A stretch of 64,000 bases of DNA from Lateolabrax maculatus (taxonomy: Eukaryota; Chordata; Actinopteri; Acropomatiformes; Lateolabracidae): contig CM062204.1 in assembly GCA_031216445.1 (NCBI GenBank), positions 9,664,501 to 9,728,500 on the forward strand, given 5' to 3'. Position numbers and translations under genes: made by a program. The notes below the pieces were generated by a model, which saw only the letters and a program-made list of their open reading frames with translations, was not told the DNA's origin and made no database searches. Below are positions 47,111-59,568 of the stretch, piece by piece. Position 1 is the first letter of the stretch. Every line of letters starts with the position of its first letter.

Positions 47111-49429
47111 GACAAGATGTGATTTGTGAAATGTTTCTTCAAGAATGCAAATTTAGCGACTTCATATAAACCTTGATCTTTGGGATATATCTAAATCAAA
47201 ATAAATCCTGTAAACTGTATTTCAAATTAATTTAGTTGCCACTATTATTTGAATAATCTGCCTATAACCTGTTTTATCTGCTATTGTGCTACATGTATTC
47301 ACAGCTCATCAGCATGAACTTACTGTAGCTGTGCTTGTTAACCTGTGCCTCGGTAACAAGGCCGTGTCTCGTTTGTTACATGAGAGGAGAAAGGAGGGGG
47401 TGGTCGACACAGTGCCTTGACTGGAGACGAGGACGCTCCATACTGCACCCCCTATCCATGCTAATGATCCAAGCTCTGCACATAATTAAAGCCCTGGTAC
47501 CCCTCTCCTGTGAAACGCAAGGGGGGACTCTTGTACGTCTCCCAACGTAGCTAGAGGAGGTTTGAAAAACTTCTGAACATCTATGGTCCATTATGTATAA
47601 TTTCAAAACACATCCCAAGTACGAGGAAAAGAAACTTTTCATTTTAATGACAAAATCATGAATTATTCTATTTATTGTATACACTCACTCTTTCAAAGGT
47701 AGCTGGTCCATGAAAGGTGAAACTGAAAGAAGAGGAAAGTATTTTTGCCAGTTAAGTAGGACTTACCGTAGCAAACGACACCTGTTGAGCTCTGTGGAAA
47801 TGAGCAGAAGCTAAATGAGTGCAACATTAAAGGGGATATCTTTTAGTGTTAACAATTTTTTCTGCTCTTCTTTTGTTTTACTCATAGTTTCTCCACCATA
47901 TTATTTTAATAACAAAGACAAGTTAACACGACGAAAAACAAAACGCATAACTGTTGGTCCCACATTCCCAAGTACACAGGATGATTCAAACACTACTCAC
48001 TAATTTAAAAACAAAGATGTGGACTCAGTTAATTTTTTATATTTCATAACAGTATTATAAAAGAATAGAAAGGTGTATCTGTGATGAATTAAATAAAAAC
48101 AATAAGATCAAGTTTCCATTTAAAAAGCAAAAATGCATCCATGTGTTCTTGTACATTTTGAGTAGATGATCTGCAGAGGTTTCCGACACTTGCTTTTTCA
48201 TGTATTTGAGAGATGTTGTGATATTCAGTTGTCTGAAGTCTGAGAATTTCAGCCATGTTTCTAGTTTTAATTACAATATTACTAGTTGTTGCAAATCCTG
48301 GGACTGAGCTGTGTGCTTGTGGCTTGTGAGACGCTAGCATTTATAAACCAATAATGATTATCTTTTATACATGATTCATTAGTATGTCCTAAGGAAGCAC
48401 TGTTTTTTTTATTCCTAACAGGCTGACTTGACTGCTCAGTATGTGACTGCACTGTATATTAAAAGTCACAAAAATTCCTTTTTTCTGTTTAAGAAAAGCA
48501 TCGTATGCCTTGCACTTTAATTGTTATCCATTATGTATGACAAATCCTGTTTTTTATTCAAAGTTGATGAACTTCACAAATTAAAAGCAATGCACTCTTG
48601 ATTGGTGGGACATTTTCATCTTGTGTGCATCTGCAACGTACAGTGTAGTTTTCACATTTAGCCAATAGGTGTCCCTACAAACCATATAAACACTGCACTG
48701 TGCTGGTCCTGCCTGCAGCATGGCACTGTTGTAACAGCAAACATAACAATCATCACTATCTCTTTCACTACTACAGAACCAGAGGCCACAGTGACATAAA
48801 TACTGGTAATTATAAAGTAATTTAACTTTTCATGTATATTGCTTGACTTTATGTTGTATTTGTTGAACTGAATACGACAATTTAAAGCCCTTATTATAAT
48901 TTCTGCATAGATCACTTTATATTAAGTTATCAAATATACAAATAGATTATGAGTAATCTGGCTGAATTGATCGTATATCTTAAAAGATTAAATAGAAATG
49001 TTAAATTATTGCATATATTTACTAGACATATAAATAATAAATTGGCGACTCAGAATTTTGAAACAAAACTGGATACACTTATGAAATTGACATTTTTGAG
49101 ATTGGAAAGTTAAGTGAAAGGAGTATATCTGAAGCAAATCTCTCCAAAATATGAAACAAAAGACGTTGGTGATGTCCAGTGTTACTCCACTGATGTTCAC
49201 AGAGACGAGCTTTACAGACAGACATTGGCCAAGTTCACACACTGTTAAAATAAAACTCTTGAGTGTAAATATTCAAATAGCTATATTATCACTATACCAA
49301 GTGATTGTTCTATACATTGACCATAAAACAACTCCTGATCTTGTCATTTGATGACATTAAAGATTAAGTAACAAACCTAAGTGTTATGCAAATCTCATAT
49401 GTCAGTTATAACACCCGATTTGCTTGTCA

Positions 49430-49800
49430 GTTAACAGTCCCCAGAGCTAACGCCTCCATCAGGCTCTCCTCATTACAATTTACTGTTCCCAGCCACTGGA
49501 ATGAGCTGCAAAGCAATACTGAAGTGGACATTTTTATGTCAACAGCTCCATGCTTTTACTGATGTTCTCGCTGATAATTGCTTTTTGCCTCCAAAGCCAG
49601 CAATAACCTAGCAATAACTGAAACCTGATGTTCCTCTATGTGCTGTCTCCTCTGTTCTTTGATAGCTTTTAACTGTCTTGAGTCTGTTTTGTCTCTGCGC
49701 CGTACTTTTGGGCTGTAATTGTATTCATGATGTCTTATTGTCTGTGAAGTGGCTCAGCCTTGTTGGAATATTAGTTGGCTTCCAGATGCAGTCCTATGAT
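49430..49800 (+). mobile_element. L2-clade LINE fragment, ORF2 C-terminus and 3' tail
   Basis: In one plus-strand frame the sequence from about 49,446 reads ANASIRLSSLQFTVPSHWNELQ and continues to a stop near 49,559. It matches the usual end of L2-type ORF2, where a run of Arg/Ser residues is followed by VP..WNELQ or WNSLP. The following C/T-rich sequence with CTGTTTTGTCTCTG resembles the 3' UTR of fish L2 elements. It is a 5'-truncated, non-functional copy, in the same orientation as the remnant near 16 kb. Confidence 0.72.
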
Positions 49801-51009
49801 TTGCTCCTCTTACCGAGTGTTAAGTATTAAATGTATGGTTATCACAGAATATAAATAACAAACAAAAACAAGATTATCAAAAAATGTGTAAAAGTCAAAT
49901 ACCCAAAATGACTGGCTCTTTTGATTGTAAGTAGTTAGACATGATTTGAATTAGATTTGTATCATTTTTTTAGACAAATAATAAATAAAACGGCCAAAGA
50001 ATTAATCTCCCTTAAATTACGAATCATTTTTTATGCATCACTATTTGTTCACATGCACAACACATATTGCCTACACTTTATAAGCAGCCCTGGTGTACTC
50101 AAACATGTAAAATCTTCATACTCCCATGGGCAATCAATGCATATGGCACATAAATAAACATTCACAAATTAGATAACAAGGTAGCCACAACAAGGCCTTT
50201 GTAGGTCTTTGATAGCAAACCACTATACTACAGAGGATTGTAATAGGTTGTCCTTTTTTGCCTCTTGTTGATATACCATCTGGCCCATGTAACAACTACA
50301 TCCCTTTAGGCCTGCAAATAATGACTTTCCATATCCTTGCATCTAACCTGTGCATGGCTCATTGTGCTTTAGGGGAATATGTGACACTTGACGTCCCTCC
50401 CCTTCTCTTTCCTCGTCTTTACTACACCTCTACAGTTGAGGTTTTTGACTATGGAGAGATAGGCAGACTTTTGCTTGCAGGATAAAAGAAAGGGGTAGTG
50501 CCCCTCAATCATTCTGCCCTCCAGGAGGCGAGAGGAGCGAGGGATGAGAGAGATGGGGGGCCTAGCAGGGTGCAGAGATGTAAGACACATTTAGATACAG
50601 CTTTGGCTGCTGTTAAAACTGTTGACTTTTTTCCTCTCTATCTCTTCTTTATCCTCTTTTGTTACCTTTGGGGACAAAAGGCATGCAAATATTGGCGCAG
50701 GACCATTGAAACCACTGGTGAAAGCATATTTAAAATGTCAGGGCGCTGCCTGGAAAAGTGAAACAGCTGGAAAGTCCATCTCCCACATGGTGCTGTGAGT
50801 ATTGTGGTGAATACTGCCACAGATACAGCATTCTGTCCACTTACCAAACTGTACAATAGTTGTGTTTTTTTGTTTTGTTTTGTTTTGTTCTTTTTTTGTA
50901 TCAAAGTACTGGAAAAGATAAACTGACTAACTTATACCTAACTTATAACTGATATCCACAGAGACACAAATAAACCTCTTTCACATTTTCAGGAATTTGC
51001 TGAAACAAC
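49801..51009. other. Intergenic stretch, nothing recognised
   Basis: Only short chance frames are present (for example 50,258-50,485 and 50,498-50,761 on plus). A T/G-rich stretch with repeated TTTTG units lies at 50,864-50,888. Confidence 0.5.
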
Positions 51010-51330
51010 ATCTGTGTAGTCATGCTGGGGGTAGAGGGGTAACGTGGAGAGCCGCATACTCAGATTCGTTACTGTGATCCAGGCACAAGTCACCCCTGGG
51101 GAGGCTGCAGGGCCTGGGTCAACCATATGGTGGCAGAAGCCCCTGGAGGAGCCAGCCCGATAAGCTGGATCAGCTTCAGCACTTCCTGACCGAGGCTCGG
51201 GCCGCACCACCAAGCAGGTAAATGAGGGGGGTGATGGCAGCCACCCCTTAGCAGCAGGAACCACAGCAGCACCATTAGGAACCTGGGGGCAGAGAAATGG
51301 AAATGGTTTCATCCATGGCATCTGCAATGC
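51010..51330 (-). other. GC-rich island of unknown nature
   Basis: A sharp 320-base island with GC near 60 percent lies in otherwise AT-rich DNA. On the minus strand a frame is open for 112 codons (51,327-50,989; Pro/Ala-rich, no domain recognised), and a second frame is open for 61 codons. Near the right end the minus strand has TTTCTCTGCCCCCAG followed by GTTCC, an acceptor-like sequence. Possibilities are a fragment of a dispersed repeat, an exon of an unknown gene, or a CpG-containing regulatory element. I cannot decide between them. Confidence 0.35.
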
Positions 51331-52844
51331 TAAGGGAAATTGAAGTCAGAGCTGCTGAAACTTAAACTAAATCTGCTGAGCCTCTCTGATAAAATACTCT
51401 TAAGTGATAGCTTGTTGAATTCTGTGGCTGTTTTTATTTTCAGAATAAATTCAGTTGTTTTAAGAGACTGATTACTATGTCTACTGTTTAACTTGTATCC
51501 AACAGAAAGTTAGACCCTCTCACCTTCTCTTTAATATTCCCAGACTTGTAGAGAATTAAGACATTAATCAAAAATACAAAATCTGGGCAAAACAACTCTG
51601 TTAAACATATAAAAACCTTTATAATGCAGGGATACAATGTCAGTATCATTGAGTATTTTGTAATATACGTATGAACTTGTCCTTTCTTTACTGCCAAATT
51701 CAACGAAAACAAATATTATACAAACCATTTTATGAGGTTAATGAAAATAATAACATAGCATTTATTCCTGAGTGTCAAAATAATTAAGTGTGTTTTGAAT
51801 TTATTTATTTAGAAAATGTTTTCTGTGGATGGAGTAATAACTAGCATTACTGTCCCAATAAATGTTTTGTCAGAGAAGAGGCCAATACATTATTGAAATC
51901 CGGAATAGTTAATAATATCTGGCAACTGGTTTATGTGTCCAGTGTAACGTAACTGTAAGCCCACAGGACCTGTACATGGAGAGAAACAGACAGTCCATTT
52001 GTCTGCTGGCAGGTTCACGAGTCTCCACTGTCAGAGTGGACCGTACCATTCTCTGGACTGAACCAGAAGGTTTGCATCCTGTAATGGAAAGACCTAGTGG
52101 TGGATAGGGTGTAACACGTCCTCAGAGATATAAACAAAATGAGATACTCGGTTGGTGGAAGTGACTGACATGAACCTGAAAACATTATTGAAGCGAGAGT
52201 TACTTGTTTGCACTCAATCAAACACGAACCATTTAGAGTTATGAAGGAGCTAACACCATTTTTCAGGCCTAATATTATTCCTAATAATTATTCATTGTGT
52301 TTGTGTTCACTATTTTGAAGAAATAATAGCATTTTTCCCAAGGGTTCTATATAAACTCAATGTGAATTGATTTGTTCATACAGTAATCTATGGGATGAAG
52401 CATTTTGCATTGTGGCATTCCTATAGCTCAAAATATTATGCTGAGTAACCATATCTCCCTCCAAATGTGCTTCCCCTTCAACATTCCTGACTGCAAGGCC
52501 TTTCTGCTTTTGCTGCTCACTTGCACTTGTGTGATTCTGAATTTTAACCAGCAGTGTCAGCTAAGAAACACCACAGAACATGTGTAAAGCATCTTAACCA
52601 CTCATGTTTTAGATAGCAGTAACATGAACAGCCAGAGTCAGACACAAACACTGTGATGCATTTCAATTTACAATCTTAAAAGGTTTCCGTTCAGCTGAAA
52701 CAGAAGCTCGACATTCAGTTTACTTTTTGTGCTGTACACATAATCACATAGATTTTGTTAATAGCGTATTCATATTCACATATTGTGTGCACCAGGACAC
52801 CTTTTGTCTGTGCCTTCCAAAACCATTACAAATGACCTTTTAAA
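51331..52844. other. Intergenic stretch, nothing recognised
   Basis: AT-rich with short chance frames only. Confidence 0.5.
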
Positions 52845-53275
52845 AATAAGGTTAAGGTTAGGGGAAGTACTTAGTTAATGTTAGGGAAACGTTGAGATTT
52901 GGGTTCAAATTAGTACTTTGTAAAGATTAGGGAACGACTGTAGTCATGTTTAAGAAAAACATTGTTGGTTTGAAATGGGAAAACAAACCGCTATCTACTG
53001 TCTTAAAATATGATGTTTTGTTGACCCATCTATCCACCCGACCTCCTCCCTAAGCAGAATGTGTCACTCTATAATATGGTCACCTACTTTGATCCAGTCA
53101 TAATCACTACAGCCGCTAGAGGGTTTTGTGACTTGAACGCTAATGTCTCGTTTCAGGGTATTTGCTGAAACGACTGACGCCGTCGTTCTTGAGACAACAA
53201 TGGCCAATGTGTCTTTCCCTTGTCCCCCATTACCCATCTGACGTGTCACATCCTACGTTGCCCCTCACTCCCCAC
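52845..53275. mobile_element. Probable CpG-depleted dispersed repeat (GGTTAGGG-rich)
   Basis: The left part contains GGTTAAGGTTAGGGG, TTAATGTTAGGGAAACGTTG and AGATTAGGGAACGAC; the right part contains GCCGCTAGAGGGTTTTGTGA and GACTGACGCCGTCGTTCTTG. The style, with remaining CpGs beside many TpG/CpA pairs, resembles a non-autonomous element known from other fish. I cannot name the family or prove its ends. Confidence 0.45.
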
Positions 53276-53311
53276 ACTGAATTGTTTAAATGTAATATAA
53301 TATAGGATGAC

Positions 53312-53402
53312 AATATAGTCAACTCGGTTTTATTTATATAGCTCCAGATCACAAATTAGTCTCAGAGGGATTTATAATCTACATGCAAACACAGCATACA
53401 AA
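53312..53402 (+). mobile_element. Short 3'-end fragment of a common teleost retroelement
   Basis: CTCGGTTTTATTTATATAGC, TCCAGATCACAAATTAG and CTCAGAGGGATTTATAATCT match the style of the very common fish sequence 'TTTATTTATATAGCGCCAAATCACAA...CTCAAGGCGCTTTA'. Fragment only; the class (SINE or LINE tail) is uncertain. Confidence 0.6.
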
Positions 53403-54189
53403 TATACTATAGCTACTTTGCAATACACCGTAAATTAAAATGACATTATCGTGATTGTGGGATTACTATCAGTCAAACAAAAAACTCTCAAGACTCAGAA
53501 AGCTTTTGGTCGACTAAATTATGATATGCAACCTGCACTTAAGAAATATGGTATGTATTCATTGCCATATGAAGCGATTTCCAACTTTGCTCATCATTAA
53601 CCAAATAAAGCAAATTTTAGAAATATAGCCTGGGGCAGAGGAATTGGTATGCTGTGTGTCTTCAGCTTCCCCAATATTAATGAGAATTAGTGATAATTGC
53701 ATTTAGAGGATTCTGCCCTGATTGCCACCCTTTGAAGCTATCTATAGACATAGGTAGCCAGTAAGGCCGTCTATGTTTACCTCCCTGCCTTAATTTACAG
53801 TTTTAAGTTTTAACATGAACATTAAATCCCACCCATCCTTTGTTTGGCTTAGACTAAATTCATAACTACAGCAATACTTGATCTCTATGTTCATTCACTA
53901 ATTACAATATCAAAATGATATTACAAACCTGACACAATAAACGCCTTTTCTCCTCTCAGTGAACAGTATAGATGGATTAGCTGCAATTTACTATCAAAGT
54001 CGAAAAAGAGACAACTCGGTCCTCTGAGAAAAGCACTGCTGAAAGTTTTCACTCAGCGGCAAGTTTCTGAGCCGGAGCATGCCATTTTCATTTTGTTTGG
54101 CATTTTTGAGACGTCTGAGGGAGTTGGTGTGCACTTTAAGAGATGCTGACATGTTATTGTCTGAGTGCCTTTTGGTCTTCATCTCTAAT
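53403..54189. other. Intergenic stretch, nothing recognised
   Basis: AT-rich with short frames without domains. Confidence 0.5.
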
Positions 54190-54620
54190 AGAGAATGGCT
54201 TGCCTTTTGTATTTATAATGCATGCTCTCTTTGAGGTTGTTACAGGTGCCACTGAGAGACTCCTTATCAGTCTCCCCTTGTTGATATTCACACCAACATA
54301 ATTGTTTTGCCTTCCTAACAATAAATTCTGAGGAGTATATGTAACATATTAGCTAATTATGGATTCTCTCAGCAGTGTGGCATTACCCTGCCTCACCTGG
54401 TTTCTAATTAATTAGCTATGTTTATTCTAGCCATTATAACCTTGACAGCTCGTTACCTTCATCCCGGGAAAGGGTTCTTTCATGACAAATTACTAGGCTG
54501 GATGTGTGACACCTCTCTGACTTGCCTGTGGTCTCCCGTGCTGGGGACAAAAGCCCAGATGACTCTAACTGAGCTGTGTCTTGAAGATATGAGATATTCA
54601 AATTAGATGCTAACAGAGAG
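54190..54620. promoter_or_regulatory. Candidate developmental enhancer-like segment
   Basis: A unique, balanced-composition segment with clustered homeodomain-type sites: ATTAGCTAATTAT (54,348-54,360) and the palindrome CTAATTAATTAG (54,404-54,415). An E-box CACCTG (54,394-54,399) lies between them. No repeat signature is present. Dense TAAT pairs in a unique block are typical of vertebrate conserved non-coding elements. Conservation itself has not been tested. Overlapping short open frames on both strands are not gene-like. Confidence 0.3.
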
Positions 54621-56319
54621 GGACTTTGTGATGCCGGATGTCTAATGTTAATGTTCTCATTTGAATATAAAAGAATCTTTGCCATTTTTTTGTGGATCAA
54701 AAAGTGAGAATAAGAGATGTGAATGTGAGTTCTTCATGCATGACTGACAAGACAATGGGAAAGTTTTACAGTGTCGCCGCCTTTGTCGAGCACTCAAGCA
54801 GAAGGGATCGTGGGTTAAATGTGGGGCACTTCATGGAAAATGAACATATTCATATATTATTTTAGTGTTAAAGAATAAGCCCAATAAATTGATTGTTACT
54901 GCACGGTAAAACATGTACACACCGAAACACTAACACACACACACACACAGGTAATTTGTGTATATTGTTTGGCAATCTACTTAATGAACAACTCATAGTC
55001 TCACATTTGTGTTCAGATAAATGGCAGGTATAACAAGTGGCTGTTTTGGAAGAAATATGCTAATTTCAGTTATTGCATTAGATGCCCAAATCTGATATTT
55101 CTGAAAACAATTTGATTTAGATTACTTTTAAAACAAGTAACATTAATCAAAATCTGAACAATTTGTATTAAATTTAGAGCCCAACTGATAAAGTGATACA
55201 CCCATTTCATAGAAGCTTATTTCAGGTATATTGCTATCAGTGTAAATGTTTCCATTAAGTAACAAGAAATTGCTGTACAGAAATGCCAAAGATTTGTTTG
55301 AGGTCATTTATAAACAATGCTGCAATTACATAGTTTGTCCACTTGAGAGCGCGGACAATTTCAGTTTTCAGCTCAAAAATGAGCTCTGAACATATCTTGG
55401 TCACAATAGTAGCCAAATTTAGCAATCCTTACTGGAAATGTTTGTTTATGGTATATGTTACCGTTAAAAAAGTTTTTTTAATTCTTTTTTTTAAACAAAA
55501 TTTTTAAAAGTCTCAAAAAATAGTTCTGCCTTTGATTTAATTACTACCCTCATGAATAGTCAGATAAACGTAGTCTGAGTTCGCTAACAATGACCACAGT
55601 CACATTTTGTAATTCGATTTTAAATTTGTGCTTGCTGCCCGTCACTGAACCCAACTGGTGTTGAACACGCACATTAATCAGACTTCTAAGATCACATGGA
55701 GAGCATTGTGCACAACTTTCTCGTTGGTAGTCAGTTCAGTTGCTGCAGCCCCAGTGTACTGTGGTTTAACAATATTACTTAAAATATTGAAACTTTTCCG
55801 CATGTCCTGAGAAAGCAATTACAGCTTACTCAGACAAATATGCCTATTTAGAATTGTTTCATGATTTCCCTGAACCCAACAGAATGTCCTTCAGTGAGAC
55901 AGAGATAATAATTCATGCTCAGGGGCTCCAGATATGCCAACAGGTCTTATCTACTACTCCTTATTCACCGTCATTGCTCAATATACTGTATTGTCGAAGG
56001 CAAATTGAGGATGTATAATTCAATAAGCAATGTACTAAAGAATTAATATATTCAAGTTAATTATGCCACCGTGTGAGGGAACTGTTGTACATCGGATTAC
56101 CAAAATGATTTTTACTTTTGACCTTGGTCTCTGCGGATCAGCTTCATTATGAGGTTTTAGTTATAGCTTAACATTTTAAAACAATTGGCATGGAGCGGCC
56201 CCTTTATTTATGATTCAAGGATTGATGTCCTTTTGTTTAAATAAAATATGGCTGAAAGGTGGGAGTGTGAATGAATCTTTTCAAGCAAGTAATTAGATTG
56301 GAAATTTATTTATTCATGT
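54621..56319. other. AT-rich intergenic stretch, nothing recognised
   Basis: A minor CA run lies at 54,933-54,949. No other supported feature. Confidence 0.5.
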
Positions 56320-56760
56320 TTATGTTAGGTTTCGCTATTCTTAAGACAGCTGCTCCACAGAGGAAAAGCTGCAGAGGAGAAGGAAAGGAACTGGCTGGTG
56401 TTAAGTGTTGATAGAAGAACTAATGTTATCTGAAGGTTTTAATGAGAGGTTCTGCTTCTCTCAACCTTCACAGCGCCAATATGCAAACCACCCTGCAGGT
56501 CCTGTACCTGCTCTGAGCTGAACAACTTGTTCAGCGGAAAATGAGTGGCCTCATTGTATATCCTCCCAACTTTGACAGCTGGGAGATGCCTAAGGCTCAT
56601 CCCGAAGCTACTACCTCAGTTTTTGAGAGCAGAGCTGCTGCAGAAATTAAGGCTTGGGTTTTTGCAATCTTCCATTAATTGCAATACTTTGTCCGTGATG
56701 CTGTTTGTCCTGCGTGCCTTTTATAGTCCTGATTGACAGTATGAATGTTAAAGTGGAGAG
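56320..56760. promoter_or_regulatory. Candidate conserved non-coding element
   Basis: Unique sequence of balanced composition, including CCAATATGCAAACCACCCTG (octamer-like ATGCAAA) and CCATTAATTGCAATAC. A 63-codon plus-strand frame (56,545-56,736) has no domain. Regulatory function is inferred only from composition and motifs. Confidence 0.22.
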
Positions 56761-59289
56761 GGCACTACTGAAAAAAATATTAGTTATTCCTTACTGGCCA
56801 ATGGCAGCTAATAATGATGATTTAAAGACCGAGATGAGGTTCTTGTGAGGTTGAAGTCTGAACGTCAGCCTCAGAGGATCACAGTAACTTCTGTAAATTG
56901 CATTAACTTTTTACAATGTAGGCTAGGTTCTTTGTGTCTGCTAGCCTCATCTCATTAGATTTTCCAATTATTATTCCTTTTCACTGTGTTACTACTGGGC
57001 AAAATGCACACCCCTGACACAGTAAAAATAATTAGCTACTCCCAATAATGCAGCAGTGTATTTGGAGCAGAGTGAGGTCTCAGGTTTTTTTTTTTTTTCT
57101 AGAGATCATGACACTCTGAATTACCTGAAGAATACCTGGAGCAATCTATGAACCTAATTAACTTCCCACAGAGATCAAATCAACACATCATTTTGAAATA
57201 TATGGGAAATAAAAGCGAGCATTTGCCAAGGTCTTATCAGTCCCTTTCTCTCCTTTCTGTCTTGCAAATGCTGCTTTCTCTGGCATCTATTGCATGTAAG
57301 CAGAGCTGAAGAATGACGGGGGAATGTGTTGGGAAGGACCAATTTATTCCATCAAGTAATCAATGTGCAATTTGAATTCATTTGAATGCACTCAATCATG
57401 CCCCTAATGTTGATGGCTCACGGGTGTGAGCATCAGTTATGCAGGAGTGTTATATAGCTTTGGTTTGGACCCATTTCATCAAATATTTATGGGGTAAAAA
57501 AAAAAGTGCATCAAAATAGGAGTGAACAGAATTACACTTAAGTTTCTCATGTGTTGGGAGCTCTTGACTTGTATTGTTCTGAATACTGAGTGTTCTTTTG
57601 TCCAGGTCTCTTTGTTTTTTGGGTTGTTGAGGGTGTTGGAGGAATCAGACATGTCATGAAACTTTTTTTTTTTCCCATTCTCTTTTTCGCCTATTTACTT
57701 AGATGAACTCATCAAACCCTCACTTTCATGCCATAAAAGGCTCTTGTCTGAATGGACATATAGTACAAAAGCAAGTGATGCAAAAAGGTGAAATCGGCGT
57801 ATATCTCTCCAGCTCAATTGAGCCTGCTTTTTCTCCTCACTCTTCATCAGCCTTGCCTGCCTCGCCTCTGTCTGCCAGTGTGTTTGGCTTTCAGATCTGA
57901 TGTGAGCGTAGTATTCTCTCAGACCCAGGCAGTTACTTTGTGAACAGCCGCTGCTTGCACACTGATGGTATTTCACTGCTGCATCCCCCAAGTTATATTA
58001 AATTTGCAACTGGCCCTCTTTAAGTCTTTTTCACGAGATGTATGTTTTAAAGAGTGTGTCAATTCTTAAAGATGCCCTTGGCTTTTATCAGTCGTTTTTA
58101 AGAAAGCTTTCAATAAAGAGTGAGGCGAGAGCTCGATGTGGCGGTGGCCCATTGTGCTTGCATAAACTGCATATAAAATCTTAAACTCAGATCTTAAAGG
58201 CTGATACGATCTGACTTAAAGCCGTCTCAACAAAGCCATGGCTTCAATATTAATGAATTTAACTTAACATCCTTTTAACAATATTCAATGTTTGCTCTTT
58301 TCAGTTTAAAGCACTTTTCTTGTTTTTAAGCTATAACTATGCATTCTTTTTCACACATTGCTTCAGCTGCTTGGTTCCAACTGCAATTAGAGGTTTAAAG
58401 TCGTGACTTTTCCTATGAAGACCCCTCTCACAGGCTTGCAAGAATTCACAAACCTATTTTATTTCTTGTAGAAGCCGATGTACAAATAAACCCCAAGCAA
58501 TCGTGTTTTTTTACAATCTGTAAGTTCCAGCTGTTTTGTTGACCTGTAACCCTCGTGGGGTGCCAGCGTAAAGCAAGGGCACAATTACTTCTTGTTAGAG
58601 CTTTGACTCCTGATACACATCTACTAGGAGGGGTGAGCCATCAGTTTTAGACATGCTAAACCTCTTGTAGCAGGAGACAGGGGAGCCCACCAAATGTGAG
58701 TTTATGTCTACGGCTGTTATGATAGTCGAGTCTGTGGTAGTGTCCTGCTGAGTTCCCGCACAGATCAGAGATCACAGATCCACAGTGCTCACTCCTGAGA
58801 CTCTGGCCTTCTGCAACATTTACCCACTACACGGGCTCCTCGAGCTGTCATTCATACACTGAAGCACATACACACATGCAAGCACACACACGCACAGGAC
58901 AGAAATTACAGTATGTCTTAATTATATACACATCAGCCTGCAACAAATCAGGACTTTTGACAGTTCTACATTAAGAAATTATTATGTGTTTACTCAGTAG
59001 CGTAAATTAATTATATCTTGGTTTGCATTTTTGCCATGATGTTTTTTGTTTTTACTTGATTGATTATGATTCTACCTTTTCTTATAAAGAGTGAAAAACA
59101 GAAAAACCATTGTGATTATTAAAGGCAAACTCTGAGACTGTATGCCCATGTGTATCTATTTCAGGTGGGGTCATGTCATGTTGGATGAGGAGGGATGCGC
59201 ATGAGGCCACTTTACCTCCCTGTAAACTTGCTCTCGTCCCTACGGAAGACTGGTATGTTACTATATATGCAACACAGAAATACATTGGT
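56761..59289. other. Intergenic stretch, no gene recognised
   Basis: The segment 57,690-58,000 is unique and balanced, with overlapping plus and minus short frames. Poly-T/poly-A runs occur near 57,086-57,099, 57,498-57,506 and 57,663-57,673. No exon or RNA gene could be supported. Confidence 0.45.
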
Positions 59290-59375
59290 TTCCAACCTCG
59301 GTGTCAGGACCCTTGAAAGGGATCACATATGAAATCTGAGGGGTCGCCAGATGATTAACGGGATCAGTCAGCAAA
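59290..59375. mobile_element. Degenerate teleost repeat ('GGTTTCCAACC...GGGGTCGCCAGATGATTAA')
   Basis: GGTTTCCAACCTCGGTGTCA and GGGGTCGCCAGATGATTAA closely follow a frequent fish repeat whose sequence includes 'GGTTCCCAACC...GGGGTCGC...GATGATTAATGG', generally regarded as hAT-derived and non-autonomous. This is recalled from memory; only a fragment is present. Confidence 0.55.
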
Positions 59376-59419
59376 CCATATTTCTGCCATAGAAGTATTT
59401 TTGTGATTTTTTTCTCTCT

Positions 59420-59438
59420 CCCCCCCCCCCCCCCCCCC
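59420..59438 (+). repeat. C homopolymer (19 bases)
   Basis: Nineteen consecutive C after TCTCTCT and before a T run, so the whole block 59,407-59,447 is pyrimidine-only. Length in the assembly may be unreliable. Confidence 0.97.
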
Positions 59439-59489
59439 TTTTTTCCTGTTCATATGAATTTGGTTATCAATTACACTAGTAAACAAGTA

Positions 59490-59568
59490 TCAGAATCAGA
59501 ATTGGGTTTATTGCCATGTAGGTTTTTACATACAAGGAATTTGCTGTGGTGGTATAGCTTTATATATT
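59490..59568 (+). mobile_element. 3'-tail fragment of a teleost non-LTR retroelement
   Basis: CAGAATCAGAATTGGGTTTA, TTGCCATGTAGG and ACATACAAGGAATTTGCTGT match a very common fish sequence, 'AGAATCAGAATTGGCTTTATTGCCAAGTAGGTTTACACATACAAGGAATTTG'-like, found at the ends of LINE-related repeats. Fragment without coding capacity. Confidence 0.7.

Larger units (their letters stand above)
41391..49429. other. Long intergenic stretch with a few candidate regulatory segments
   Basis: No gene is recognised in eight kilobases of mostly AT-rich DNA. Unique segments of more balanced composition stand out at about 42,000-42,360, 45,020-45,380 (ending in a perfect donor-like ACAG|GTAAGT at 45,363/45,364), 46,780-47,110 and 47,330-47,570. 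Poly-A runs occur at 42,719-42,731 and 43,089-43,101. Confidence 0.45.
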
